A stretch of DNA of 64,000 nucleotides from assembly GCF_001997345.1 (NCBI RefSeq), contig NZ_CP019606.1:2542001-2606000 (forward strand), written 5' to 3'. The stretch comes from Tessaracoccus aquimaris. Lineage in GTDB: Bacteria > Actinomycetota > Actinomycetes > Propionibacteriales > Propionibacteriaceae. Under the pieces are notes generated by a model. It was not told where the DNA came from. It searched no databases and was given only the letters and a program-made list of their open reading frames with translations. A program made the translations under genes and the position numbers. The stretch's first letter is position 1. The number at the start of each line of letters is the position of its first letter. Below are positions 1 through 7,885 of the stretch, one piece after another.

Positions 1-321
1 GCCGACGAGCGCCCGCTGACCGAGTGCCTCAAGGACGTCGTCAACCGGATGCTCCCCTACTGGGAGGCGCACATCGTCCCGGACCTGGAGGCGGGCAAGA
101 CCGTCCTCGTGACGGCGCACGGCAACTCGCTGCGCGCCTTGGTCAAGCACCTCGACGGCATCTCCGACGACGACATCGCGGGCCTGAACATCCCCACGGG
201 CATCCCGCTCTACTACGAACTCGACGAGGACCTGAAGCCGGTCACCCCCGGCGGCCGCTACCTCGACCCCGAGGCCGCCAAGGCATCGATCGAGGCCGTG
301 AAGAACCAGGGCAAGAAGTAA
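1..321 (+). CDS. gpmA: 2,3-bisphosphoglycerate-dependent phosphoglycerate mutase, C-terminal part (5' end outside window)
   Basis: Glycolytic interconversion of 3- and 2-phosphoglycerate in the cytosol. The frame is open from the first base and gives 106 residues. The segment [19 protein letters not shown] carries the second catalytic histidine region of the dPGM family (HGNSLR), and [11 protein letters not shown] followed by GGRYLD is the usual C-terminal part. The gene stops at a TAA and is followed by a strong hairpin, so it ends its transcript. It is unrelated to the convergent sugar-acid operon that follows. Confidence 0.93.
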   Translation, partial: ADERPLTECLKDVVNRMLPYWEAHIVPDLEAGKTVLVTAHGNSLRALVKHLDGISDDDIAGLNIPTGIPLYYELDEDLKPVTPGGRYLDPEAAKASIEAVKNQGKK

Positions 322-339
322 CCCCTTCCAGCCAGTGAC

Positions 340-373
340 GTGAGGGCCGACCGGGCAACCGGTCGGCCCTCAC
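340..373. terminator. Bidirectional hairpin terminator
   Basis: A perfect 15-bp stem (340-354 with 359-373) closes on a GCAA loop. It lies between two convergent genes, the mutase and the aldolase, and so probably ends both transcripts. There is no clear T-run, as is common in GC-rich actinobacteria. Confidence 0.75.
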
Positions 374-381
374 GCAGCTGA

Positions 382-1305
382 TCAGGACTCCGCCAGCACC
401 GCGCGCGCTGCCATGGCATCGTCGGTCATCTGTTCCACAAGCGCATCCAGTCGCTTGACGCCCTCTGGCGAGACTGGCGCGAACGGTTCACGGCAGGGCC
501 CCAGATCGATGCCGGTGAGCCTCGACTCGACATACTTCGCCGCCGGGAACACACCGACAGCGACCAAATCTTCGATCACGTGGTTCACCCTCGCTTGGAA
601 TTGCTGGGCCCTCGCAACATCCCCTCGACCAAGCAGGCTACGGATTGCCTTGAAGCAATCGGTTTGGAGGCTGATGGTCGTGCCGATGGCACCGCTTGCA
701 CCCGCGACCGTCGCGGACAGATAGGTCTCGTCGAACCCGTTGATCAACTGCAGATCGGGCCTCTTGGCCGACATTCGTTCCAACTGATACATGCTGTGCG
801 CGGTGTGCTTCACCCCGACAACCCGATCTTCCGCGAGAAGTGGATGTTCGGCGCCGAACTCCTGACCCGTGAACTGCGGGATGTTGTAGACGATCATCGG
901 GATGCTGACAGCGTCCATCACCCTGCGGTAGTGGGCCATGATCTCGTCAGTCGAGTAGTGGTAGTAGATCGGCGGGATCATCGAGACGGCGACGGCTCCC
1001 ACCCGCTCGGCATGCTGGGCCAGCTGGATGGAGTCGCGAGTGCTGGCGGTGCCGACGTGGGCGATCACTGGTACGGAATCTCCGACGGCCATGCTCACCT
1101 CCTCGACCAGGCGCATCCGCTCGTCCGGGCGAAGAAGAAGCCCTTCACCAGACGACCCGCAGCAGTAGATCCCCTCAACGCCTCGATCGACGTGAGCCTG
1201 CACGAGCTGCGCGGTCACGCCTGCGGGCAGACTCCCTTCGGTGTCGACAGGTGAGGCGATCGCACTGAACAGGCGGCCAAGGTCTGGGGTCACCACGCCG
1301 TCCAC
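382..1305 (-). CDS. Dihydrodipicolinate synthase/N-acetylneuraminate lyase family aldolase
   Basis: Class I (Schiff-base) aldolase of the DapA superfamily, 307 residues, the usual size. The proton-relay tyrosine lies in VYNIPQ (about residue 140) and the Schiff-base lysine in VGVKHTA (about 166); the GSSGEG loop for the carboxylate is at 50-55. It is the last gene of a sugar-acid operon, after an enolase-type dehydratase and an SDR, so cleavage or dehydration of a 2-keto-3-deoxy sugar acid is more likely than lysine synthesis. The start given is a GTG. A GGAGG lies directly against it, so a GTG three codons further in (1296) may be the true start. Substrate not determinable. Confidence 0.85.
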   Translation of the reverse strand: MDGVVTPDLGRLFSAIASPVDTEGSLPAGVTAQLVQAHVDRGVEGIYCCGSSGEGLLLRPDERMRLVEEVSMAVGDSVPVIAHVGTASTRDSIQLAQHAERVGAVAVSMIPPIYYHYSTDEIMAHYRRVMDAVSIPMIVYNIPQFTGQEFGAEHPLLAEDRVVGVKHTAHSMYQLERMSAKRPDLQLINGFDETYLSATVAGASGAIGTTISLQTDCFKAIRSLLGRGDVARAQQFQARVNHVIEDLVAVGVFPAAKYVESRLTGIDLGPCREPFAPVSPEGVKRLDALVEQMTDDAMAARAVLAES

Positions 1306-2108
1306 CCTCCGTCGACCACCAGGTTGGATCCCGTGACGTATCTCGAAGCATCGGATGCAAGGAAGATCACGGCCCCGTTGAACTCGTCTGCCTCGGCCAT
1401 CCGCCCGATCGGCATTCGTGCGGTGTAGTTCGCCTGAAATGTGGCGTCCTGCGTGTCGCGCCGAACGCCGGAAGGGGTGAGGGTGTTCACGCGAATGCCG
1501 TGTCTACCCCAGTAGGTGGCCGCATAGCGCGTGAGGTTGTAGATGCCGGACTTCGCCGCGGAGTATGCGACCGGCTTGGTGAATGGCTGCCCCTGCTCGG
1601 CGCGATAGGCATAGATGTCCTGGATGGGCGAGAGCATGCCGTAGATGGACCCAACGTTGATGATGGATCCGCCGACGCCGTGATCCCGCATCACTGCTCC
1701 CGCCGCCTGCGTGACGATGAAGGTTCCGGTCAGGTTCACCTCGATCACCTCCCTGAATATCTCCACGGGGAAGTCCTCGAACGGTCCTGATACCTCGGGC
1801 GGGGCGCTGGGTTGGGTGTCGAGACCTGCATTGTTGACGACGATGGTGATCGGTCCGCCGTCGCGAGCAACCTCGCTGAGTCTCGCCCTGACATCCTCCG
1901 GAGCCGTGATATCCAGTTGCATGGGCACGAGGTTCGTGGTGTCACCGAATCGTTCCTCCAAGGCCTGCTGGGTTACGGAGCGTGAGGCGACAAAGACGGT
2001 GGCTCCTCGCTCTTGAAAGGCTCTGACGAACTCGGTGCCGATCTGGCCCAACCCGCCGGTGACGAGCACCCTGCGGCCAGCGACGTCGAAGAGTGGGTCG
2101 GCGCTCAT
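1290..2108 (-). CDS. SDR-family NAD(P)-dependent oxidoreductase
   Basis: Short-chain dehydrogenase of 272 residues. The N-terminal VTGGLGQIG is the dinucleotide-binding glycine motif, VNNAG is present, and the catalytic Tyr/Lys pair is in AYSAAKSG with the serine in NVGSIYG. The C-terminus ends DGGWTAW, typical of classical SDRs. It overlaps the dehydratase gene by ATGA and the aldolase by 16 bp, so it is translated within the operon. In this setting a sugar or sugar-lactone 1-dehydrogenase or a keto-deoxy-acid dehydrogenase is likely (inference). Confidence 0.85.
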   Translation of the reverse strand: MSADPLFDVAGRRVLVTGGLGQIGTEFVRAFQERGATVFVASRSVTQQALEERFGDTTNLVPMQLDITAPEDVRARLSEVARDGGPITIVVNNAGLDTQPSAPPEVSGPFEDFPVEIFREVIEVNLTGTFIVTQAAGAVMRDHGVGGSIINVGSIYGMLSPIQDIYAYRAEQGQPFTKPVAYSAAKSGIYNLTRYAATYWGRHGIRVNTLTPSGVRRDTQDATFQANYTARMPIGRMAEADEFNGAVIFLASDASRYVTGSNLVVDGGWTAW

Positions 2109-3205
2109 GAGACGTCACCGCCGCTCACGGCGTACCGCTTGAGAAGCCCCCGGTCGAACTCCAGTCCGTTGCCTGGCACATCGCGGGGCGCAAACCAGCC
2201 GTTCTGGATCGGCTGCGCCTCGATAACGCCCAACTCGGTCAGCGTCCCACCCTCCGTCATCTCGGCCCAGGAGATGTTCGGCACGGCGCACAGCACATGT
2301 GCGCTGAGTTCCATGATGAAGTGTGGTGTCATCGGGAGCCCGAACGCTCGGGCCGTGTCCGCCACGGCCATGTACGGCGTGATGCCACCGATGCGGCCAA
2401 CGTCGGTCTGGACGAAGTCGCAGGCGTCGTTGATGAAGTACTGGTTGAACTGTTGGAGCGTGTAGAGGTTCTCTCCGAGACCAAGCGGGATGCGCGACCG
2501 CTCCCGCAGGCGCCGATGCCCCTCGACGTCATCCACACGCAAGGGTTCCTCGACCCACAGTAGGTCCAGGGGCGCATAGCGTTCCGCCGCGATGGCGGCC
2601 TGTGGAAAGCTCCACCCTTGGTTCGCATCTACGGCCAGAGGAAAGGCGCCCACGCGTTCACGGATCTTTGTGAGCCGCTCGACATCCTCCTCGACATCAG
2701 GCTTGCCAACCTTGACCTTCGCGGCGCCGTACCCGTCGCGCTTCCAGCCTTCGACCTGATCGGCGACTTCCTCCGCGGAGAGGTGAAGGTTAATCCCGCT
2801 GCCGTACAGCGGAACCCTGTCCCGGACCCTCCCCAGCAGGTCGGCCAGTGGAAGGTTCAGCGACCGGCCCAGTAGATCCCACAGAGCAATGTCCACCGCT
2901 GCAAGAGCCAGCGTCGTGACACCTCCGGGCCCGTTGTCACGGAGGTAGTGCCACGCTCCATGCCACACCGATCGGGGATGGGCGTTTCCGCCGATGAGCG
3001 TTGGCCTCAGTTCCTCCAGCATGGCGAGGATGGTGCGACCCCCCACCCCGGATGTGTGGGTGAATCCCGTGCCGGTGCTGCCGTCGTCGGCCGTCACGTC
3101 GGCCGTGATGATCTCGATATGGGTGACCGTGTGGATCTGGTCTCCCCATGTGCCACCAGGCAGCGGGATGCGGGAAAGTTGGAACTGGATGTCAGCGATT
3201 CTCAT
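2105..3205 (-). CDS. Mandelate racemase/muconate lactonizing enzyme family protein (probable sugar-acid dehydratase)
   Basis: Enolase-superfamily protein of 366 residues. The KxK motif is visible in AAKVKVG, the three metal ligands follow in order in VDANQGW, WVEEPL and GLGEN, and a D-H dyad is suggested by VQTDVGRIGG and TPHF, which places it in the mandelate racemase subgroup where most aldonate dehydratases fall. The frame stays open well upstream, but the ATG at 3205 has a GGAG ribosome site and begins MRIADIQF, a normal start for the family. With an SDR and a DapA-type aldolase it makes a complete set for non-phosphorylative sugar-acid breakdown. The exact acid is unknown. Confidence 0.85.
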   Translation of the reverse strand: MRIADIQFQLSRIPLPGGTWGDQIHTVTHIEIITADVTADDGSTGTGFTHTSGVGGRTILAMLEELRPTLIGGNAHPRSVWHGAWHYLRDNGPGGVTTLALAAVDIALWDLLGRSLNLPLADLLGRVRDRVPLYGSGINLHLSAEEVADQVEGWKRDGYGAAKVKVGKPDVEEDVERLTKIRERVGAFPLAVDANQGWSFPQAAIAAERYAPLDLLWVEEPLRVDDVEGHRRLRERSRIPLGLGENLYTLQQFNQYFINDACDFVQTDVGRIGGITPYMAVADTARAFGLPMTPHFIMELSAHVLCAVPNISWAEMTEGGTLTELGVIEAQPIQNGWFAPRDVPGNGLEFDRGLLKRYAVSGGDVS

Positions 3206-3237
3206 TGTTCTCCGATGTGTGTGTTTGGTTGTCTTGG

Positions 3238-4083
3238 TCAGCCCTTGACGGCGCCTGCGGCGAGGCCAGCGACCAGTCGCTTCTGCACGAGCAGGAAGCC
3301 GACGACCACAGGCAGAACCGAAAGGACCCCTCCGGCGGTGAGAAGATCCCAGCGGATCTGGTATTCGCCGATGAACAGTTGCAGACCAACCGGGAGCGTC
3401 CTCGTGGCGGGAGATGAGGTGAACGTCAGCGCGTACAGGAACTCGTTCCAGGTGAGGATGAAGGCGTAGGTTCCTGCTGCGACGAGTCCAGGGAGCAGAA
3501 GGGGCAGGATCAGCAGGCGAATGATCTGCCAAGCCGATGCGCCGTCGATCTGACCTGACTCCTCCAACTCTCGAGGAATCCCGTCGAGGAATCCCTTCAA
3601 CAGCCACGTCGCGAAGGGGGTTGCGAAAGCAGAATGCACGAGGGCGAGTCCGATCTTGGAGTCCAGCAACCCGAACACGTTGAGCTGCTGCTGGAGCGAC
3701 AACACAAGCAGCACCGCCGGCAACATCTGCGCCAGAATCAGGATGGTCATCGTCTGACGCCTGCCGACGAACTCAAAGCGTGAGAGTGCTATCGCCGCGC
3801 CGGTGGCGCAAACGAGGGTGATGGGGACTGACATGAGCGCCACGAGGAGGCTGTTGCGCAGGTACTCCAGGAAGTGCGTGGTGGTCACCAACTCGACGTA
3901 TGCCTCAAGCGTCACCGTCTTGGGCAGGAGACTCGCTCCGGCCGCAGCCAGTTCTGCCTTTGGCGTGAGCGACGTGATCAGCATCACAACGTATGGGGCG
4001 AGCACGCCCGTGAGGATCAATAGCAGGCCCACATATCGCGCCACGCCCCCTGCTACCCTCTTGGCGTTGACAGGGCGGCTCAT
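3238..4083 (-). CDS. Carbohydrate ABC transporter permease (MalG type)
   Basis: Inner-membrane permease of 281 residues with six predicted membrane segments; the first is YVGLLLILTGVLAPYVVML. The permease signature for the ATPase contact is in the EESGQIDGAS stretch. The start at 4083 has a GAGGAGAAG ribosome site and overlaps the stop of the partner permease by ATGA. No ATP-binding subunit is encoded here, as is usual for actinobacterial CUT1 systems that share one MsiK/MalK-type ATPase. Substrate inferred from the neighbours to be a sugar or sugar acid. Confidence 0.9.
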   Translation of the reverse strand: MSRPVNAKRVAGGVARYVGLLLILTGVLAPYVVMLITSLTPKAELAAAGASLLPKTVTLEAYVELVTTTHFLEYLRNSLLVALMSVPITLVCATGAAIALSRFEFVGRRQTMTILILAQMLPAVLLVLSLQQQLNVFGLLDSKIGLALVHSAFATPFATWLLKGFLDGIPRELEESGQIDGASAWQIIRLLILPLLLPGLVAAGTYAFILTWNEFLYALTFTSSPATRTLPVGLQLFIGEYQIRWDLLTAGGVLSVLPVVVGFLLVQKRLVAGLAAGAVKG

Positions 4084-4988
4084 TTCTTCTCCTCGTTCTT
4101 GGACGTCAGCACTAGATACATGACCACGAAGACGACCAGCAGGGCCGCCTGCAGGACCGAGTAGGCCGCGCCCTGGCCGAAGTCCGTCGACTTGTATGCC
4201 GTGAGATAGGACTGCAACGCCAGCGTCGTGGAGGACACTCCCGGGCCGCCGCCGGTCAGGATGAAGATGAGGTCGACATAGTTGGCCGTCCAGATGATGC
4301 GCAAGAGCGCGGTGATGAGGATCGTCGGAAGGATCGCTGGCAGCACCACGTGCCTGAAGACGCCGACTGGTCCGCAACCATCCGTGGCAGCAGCCTCTTT
4401 GAGATCGCCTGACACTGACTGGAGCGCGGCGAGGATCATGACCGCGAACAGCGGGATACCTTGCCAGACGTCTACCACGATGAGCGTCGGCAGCGCCGTA
4501 GACGGGTTCGACAGGAACTCGACTGGACGGTCGACAAGGCCACCAGCGAGCAGCAGTTTGTTCACGATGCCGTCGTTGGGATCGAGCAGCCACTTCCACA
4601 TCAACGCGACCAGGACGCTGGGCGTTGCCCAGGGCACCATCATGAGCCCGCGGTAGACACCCCGCAGCGGGAACCGGGTGTTGACCAAGAGCGCCAAGAT
4701 CAAACCTCCTACCAGCTGCAGGGCCACGCAACCGAGCACCCAGAAGGCGGTTCGCCCGAGATAGCCGGAGAAGTCCGGATCGGTGAAGACCTTCTGGAAG
4801 TTGGTAAACCCGACGAAGTCCATCGTCCCGGTGAATGGGGAGACCTTCGTGAATGCCATGTAGATCGAGCGGATGAGGGGGTATCCGGCGAAGACGCCGA
4901 TCAGGATGACGGCCGGGGCCATCAGGATGTACGGCTCGATCTGGTGTCGACGTCGCCGACGTTCAGGCGTCACACCGCGCACTGTCAC
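4080..4988 (-). CDS. Carbohydrate ABC transporter permease (MalF type)
   Basis: First permease of the CUT1 importer, 302 residues, with about six membrane segments beginning with PYILMAPAVILIGVFAGYPL. The EAAATDG loop near residue 200 is the ATPase-docking motif. It lies 2 bp after the binding-protein gene and overlaps the second permease by 4 bp, so the three transporter genes are made together. Confidence 0.9.
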   Translation of the reverse strand: MTVRGVTPERRRRRHQIEPYILMAPAVILIGVFAGYPLIRSIYMAFTKVSPFTGTMDFVGFTNFQKVFTDPDFSGYLGRTAFWVLGCVALQLVGGLILALLVNTRFPLRGVYRGLMMVPWATPSVLVALMWKWLLDPNDGIVNKLLLAGGLVDRPVEFLSNPSTALPTLIVVDVWQGIPLFAVMILAALQSVSGDLKEAAATDGCGPVGVFRHVVLPAILPTILITALLRIIWTANYVDLIFILTGGGPGVSSTTLALQSYLTAYKSTDFGQGAAYSVLQAALLVVFVVMYLVLTSKNEEKK

Positions 4989-4990
4989 GA

Positions 4991-6253
4991 TCAGTTAGCC
5001 TTCAACACATCGGCCATGGCATCAAGGGCTGCCTGGCTGGTCAGTTCCTTCTGGAATGCGCGCTGGATAGTCGGGTTCCATTCCTTCCCCGCCAAGGTCG
5101 CAACGCCCTTCAACGCGGGCCAGGTGAGCGCATCCGGAATCGCATCGACAGCGACCTTGAGGTTCGCATCGCTGGTGAACGCTTCAGACTCCATGACCGA
5201 CGTGAGGACAGGCAACTGGCCCTGGGGTGAGGTGGACATGGTGGCCATTTGGGCCTCTTCCGTGAGCCAGGAGATCCACTTCCAAGCGGCTTCCTGCTTC
5301 TTGGACCCGGCCATGATGACGTTGCCTGACATGCTGCCGAGCGTGTGAGAGGGGGCGGATCCGTTGCCCGGGATGGGAATGACACCGAGTTTGTCTCCGA
5401 ACACCTCGGTCATCTCCTTCAGCGACCCGGGATGGTGGATCATCATGCTCGTCAGCCCGCTTGCGAAGTTCTTCTTCACGTCAGCAAACGCTGCGGTGAT
5501 GGAACCAGGTGGGGCGGCGTTGAGCTCGGTCACGATGTCGAGGTAGCGCTGGTTGACCTGGGAAGCGGTAGCGTCGTTGAGGACGATCTCCCCGCCGTCA
5601 TTGACGACGCGGGCGCCGCCGGCGTACATCCAGCCGAGCCACTGGTCCTGCCCTCCAGCTCCGCCTCGAACGTCCATGGCGTACCGATCTCCGGTGGCGA
5701 GCTTCCCTGCGGCCGCCAAGAACTCGTCCTGCGTCCTCGGGGCCTCGAGACCAACCTCGCTGAAGTAGTCCTTGCGGTAGTACATGTACAAGGTGACGTA
5801 CTGGTGCGGAAGCATGAAGACTTCCTTGCTGCCGGGCAGTTGCCCCGTCTTCCAGAGCCCCTCGACAACGTCGCCCTTACCGCCCCAGGCATCGACGAAA
5901 GTGGTCAGGTCGGCGGTCGCTCCTTCGGGTGCGAACTGCCCCAGCCACCAGTCCTTGCAGCGGGCCGCGTCTGGTCCGGTCTTGTTCATCGCAGCTGTCG
6001 TGAGCTTGTTCTGGTACTGGTCGAGTGGAATCGTCTCCAACGTCACCTTGACGTCCGTCTGCTCCCCGTTGAACTTCTCCGCGAGCTGGGTCCAGGTCTG
6101 GTCCGTCGCATCGTCCTGCCAAAGCCAGTAGGTGATGTCGGTGGTGCCGCCTCCCCCGGTGCCGCCTTGACCGGGTTCGCCGCCTCCACAAGCGCTCAGG
6201 CCGACTACCGCGCCTGCACCGAGGCTCCCAATGAGAAAACTGCGTCGCTTCAT
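4991..6253 (-). CDS. Extracellular solute-binding lipoprotein (family 1) of CUT1 ABC importer
   Basis: Substrate-binding component, 420 residues. The N-terminus MKRRSFLIGSLGAGAVVG has twin arginines and a hydrophobic core, followed by the lipobox LSAC with Cys22 as the lipidation site, so it is exported and anchored outside the membrane. ITYWLWQD and WTQLAEKFN are typical of family-1 sugar-binding proteins. AAGGAG precedes the ATG and overlaps the end of the GntR gene only 11 bp upstream. Ligand unknown; the downstream enzymes suggest a sugar acid or a sugar oxidised to one. Confidence 0.9.
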   Translation of the reverse strand: MKRRSFLIGSLGAGAVVGLSACGGGEPGQGGTGGGGTTDITYWLWQDDATDQTWTQLAEKFNGEQTDVKVTLETIPLDQYQNKLTTAAMNKTGPDAARCKDWWLGQFAPEGATADLTTFVDAWGGKGDVVEGLWKTGQLPGSKEVFMLPHQYVTLYMYYRKDYFSEVGLEAPRTQDEFLAAAGKLATGDRYAMDVRGGAGGQDQWLGWMYAGGARVVNDGGEIVLNDATASQVNQRYLDIVTELNAAPPGSITAAFADVKKNFASGLTSMMIHHPGSLKEMTEVFGDKLGVIPIPGNGSAPSHTLGSMSGNVIMAGSKKQEAAWKWISWLTEEAQMATMSTSPQGQLPVLTSVMESEAFTSDANLKVAVDAIPDALTWPALKGVATLAGKEWNPTIQRAFQKELTSQAALDAMADVLKAN

Positions 6254-6264
6254 GGTGGTTCTCC

Positions 6265-6996
6265 TTATGAGTGGGTGAGATGTCGCAACGACTGCTTCGT
6301 CGTGCGACGGGACTTGAGGTCGAGCCGGCTGGGAAGCACTCGCAGCCGGACCCCGTAGAAGTGAGTGTCGAGTTCATATCTGGCCAGGTTGAAGTCCCCG
6401 GCCTGCATGGCGTCGATGATTGCCGTGTGCATGGCGGCCACATCCGGATCCGCGACGCCCTGCTGGGTTGGCCCCTCGACGACGGATAGCAGTGTCCAGA
6501 ACGCGCCGAGGATGCCCTCCAGGGTCGAGTTACGCAGAGGCGCGAACAGTGTGAGATGGAACTCTTCGTCCAGGTCGATGAAGCTCACGCCCCGGGCCGC
6601 CCGCTCCTCCATCCCAAGAGCCAGGTCTCGCAGCGCCACCAGGCTCGCGGGGGTGTGCATCGGCATGACCTTCGCGAGCATCGATGTCTCAAGCGCCTGC
6701 CGGACGCCCAGTAGCTCGGCCGTCGTCTCCTGGGGCGACCCCGTCAGTTGAGCGAACGATGCCACAAGCCCGCCCAGGTTGACGCCCCGCCACCGGCGAC
6801 GGGCGCCCTGGCGCGAGTCAACCGCGCCGAACGCCTCCAACACGCGTAGCGCTTCGCGCAACTGCTGACGCCCAACGCCAAGGTCGGCCATCAGTTTCGC
6901 TTCGCTAGGCAGCAGATCACCGTCACGAGCAGCACGTACCCGAAGGTGCGCCGCCAATCGCATGACCAGCCCATCCGGAGCCAACTTGTCTGACAT
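6265..6996 (-). CDS. GntR-family (FadR/FCD subfamily) transcriptional regulator
   Basis: Probable local repressor, 243 residues. An N-terminal winged helix runs from about residue 10 to 70 (LLPSEAKLMADLGVGRQQL, REALRVLEAFGAVDSRQG), and the C-terminal FCD ligand domain contains EEFHLTLFAP and HTAIIDAM, with the metal- or ligand-binding histidines usual for the subfamily. It is the first gene of the operon, so it very likely controls its own promoter (see 7024-7075). The effector is probably the imported acid or a pathway intermediate (inference). Confidence 0.88.
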   Translation of the reverse strand: MSDKLAPDGLVMRLAAHLRVRAARDGDLLPSEAKLMADLGVGRQQLREALRVLEAFGAVDSRQGARRRWRGVNLGGLVASFAQLTGSPQETTAELLGVRQALETSMLAKVMPMHTPASLVALRDLALGMEERAARGVSFIDLDEEFHLTLFAPLRNSTLEGILGAFWTLLSVVEGPTQQGVADPDVAAMHTAIIDAMQAGDFNLARYELDTHFYGVRLRVLPSRLDLKSRRTTKQSLRHLTHS

Positions 6997-7023
6997 GTTC
7001 TTCTCACAATCGGTCGAAACTTC

Positions 7024-7040
7024 AGTGTTTCGGTGACACT
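7024..7040. promoter_or_regulatory. Candidate GntR operator (inverted repeat)
   Basis: AGTGT-N7-ACACT forms a 17-bp inverted repeat between the candidate -10 element and the start of the GntR gene. It is the clearest dyad in this divergent intergenic gap and is well placed for autorepression. Assignment is by position and symmetry only. Confidence 0.45.
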
Positions 7041-7045
7041 TGCCA

Positions 7046-7075
7046 ATATTTCGTCACACCTGGCAGACCGGTCAA
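7046..7075 (-). promoter_or_regulatory. Candidate promoter of the GntR/sugar-acid operon
   Basis: Read on the minus strand, TTGACC (7070-7075) and AAATAT (7046-7051) are separated by 18 bp. The predicted start would lie about 45 bp upstream of the GntR gene, with the dyad at 7024-7040 just downstream. Confidence 0.45.
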
Positions 7076-7131
7076 CCGAACTTGTCCTACAGGCCGGCTG
7101 AGGGTGCCCCTTGGCACCCCACACGGACGGA

Positions 7132-7137
7132 TAGGCT
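7132..7137 (+). promoter_or_regulatory. -10 element TAGGCT, probable leaderless promoter
   Basis: TAGGCT ends 7 bp before the ATG of the next gene, with TTGGCA upstream at 7111-7116. There is no ribosome site between them. The same hexamer at the same distance precedes three other genes here (27155, 28498, 48773), which supports leaderless transcription. Confidence 0.5.
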
Positions 7138-7144
7138 GGCTGAC

Positions 7145-7876
7145 ATGAAGACAGCGGTGGTGACAGGGGCAAGTTCCGGCATCGGGGAGGCGACCGCGCG
7201 GTTGCTGGCGGCCGAGGGGTTCCGCGTGATCTGCGCGGCCCGGCGGGTCGAACGGATCGAGGAGCTCGCCCGCGAGATCGACGGCGTCGCGATCCGGTGC
7301 GACGTCACCTCACAGCAGGACGTCGAGTCGCTGGCCGCCGCCGTCGGGGACAACCTCGATGTCCTCGTCAACAACGCGGGAGGCGCCCTCGGGCTCGAGC
7401 CTGTCGCCAGCGCCGACCTGGACGCTTGGGAGACCATGCTCCAGACGAACGTGTTCGGAACCACACGCGTCACGAAGGCGCTGCTTCCCGCGCTGATCGC
7501 CGCCGAAGGGGTGCTGGTGTTCGTCACCTCCACCGCCGCCGACTGGGGCTACGAGGGCGGCGCCGGGTACTGCGCCGCGAAGGCGGGCGAGCGCTCCGTC
7601 GTCGAGGCCCTGCGCCTGGAACTGGTCGACAAGCCGGTTCGCGTCACCGAGATCTGCCCCGGCATGGTCCGCACCGACGAGTTCGCCCTGACCCGTTTCG
7701 GCGGCGACAAGGCGCGGGCCGACGCCGTCTACCAGGGCGTCGCGGAACCCCTCACCGCTGGCGACGTGGGCGAGGCCATCGTGTGGATGGCGACCCGCCC
7801 CTCACACGTCAACATCGACCGGATGACGATCCGGCCGCGGGCCCAGGCCGCGCAGTACAAGGTCCATCGGGGCTGA
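7145..7876 (+). CDS. SDR-family oxidoreductase (YdfG/serine dehydrogenase-like)
   Basis: Classical SDR of 243 residues. VTGASSGIG binds the cofactor (AARR after the second strand suggests NADP), VNNAGG follows, and the active site is STAADWG with GYCAAKAG. It resembles the YdfG group of broad 3-hydroxy-acid dehydrogenases (inference from overall pattern). The frame is open further upstream, but the ATG at 7145 begins a canonical Rossmann strand and sits 7 bp after a TAGGCT element, so translation probably starts at the RNA 5' end. Convergent with the next gene. Confidence 0.85.
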   Translation: MKTAVVTGASSGIGEATARLLAAEGFRVICAARRVERIEELAREIDGVAIRCDVTSQQDVESLAAAVGDNLDVLVNNAGGALGLEPVASADLDAWETMLQTNVFGTTRVTKALLPALIAAEGVLVFVTSTAADWGYEGGAGYCAAKAGERSVVEALRLELVDKPVRVTEICPGMVRTDEFALTRFGGDKARADAVYQGVAEPLTAGDVGEAIVWMATRPSHVNIDRMTIRPRAQAAQYKVHRG

Positions 7877-7885
7877 CGGCGCGCC

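Noticed and set aside
3206..3607. N-terminal extension of the dehydratase gene
   Set aside because: The frame is open but overlaps the permease gene, is arginine/proline-rich and unlike the enolase family, and a good ribosome site lies before 3205.
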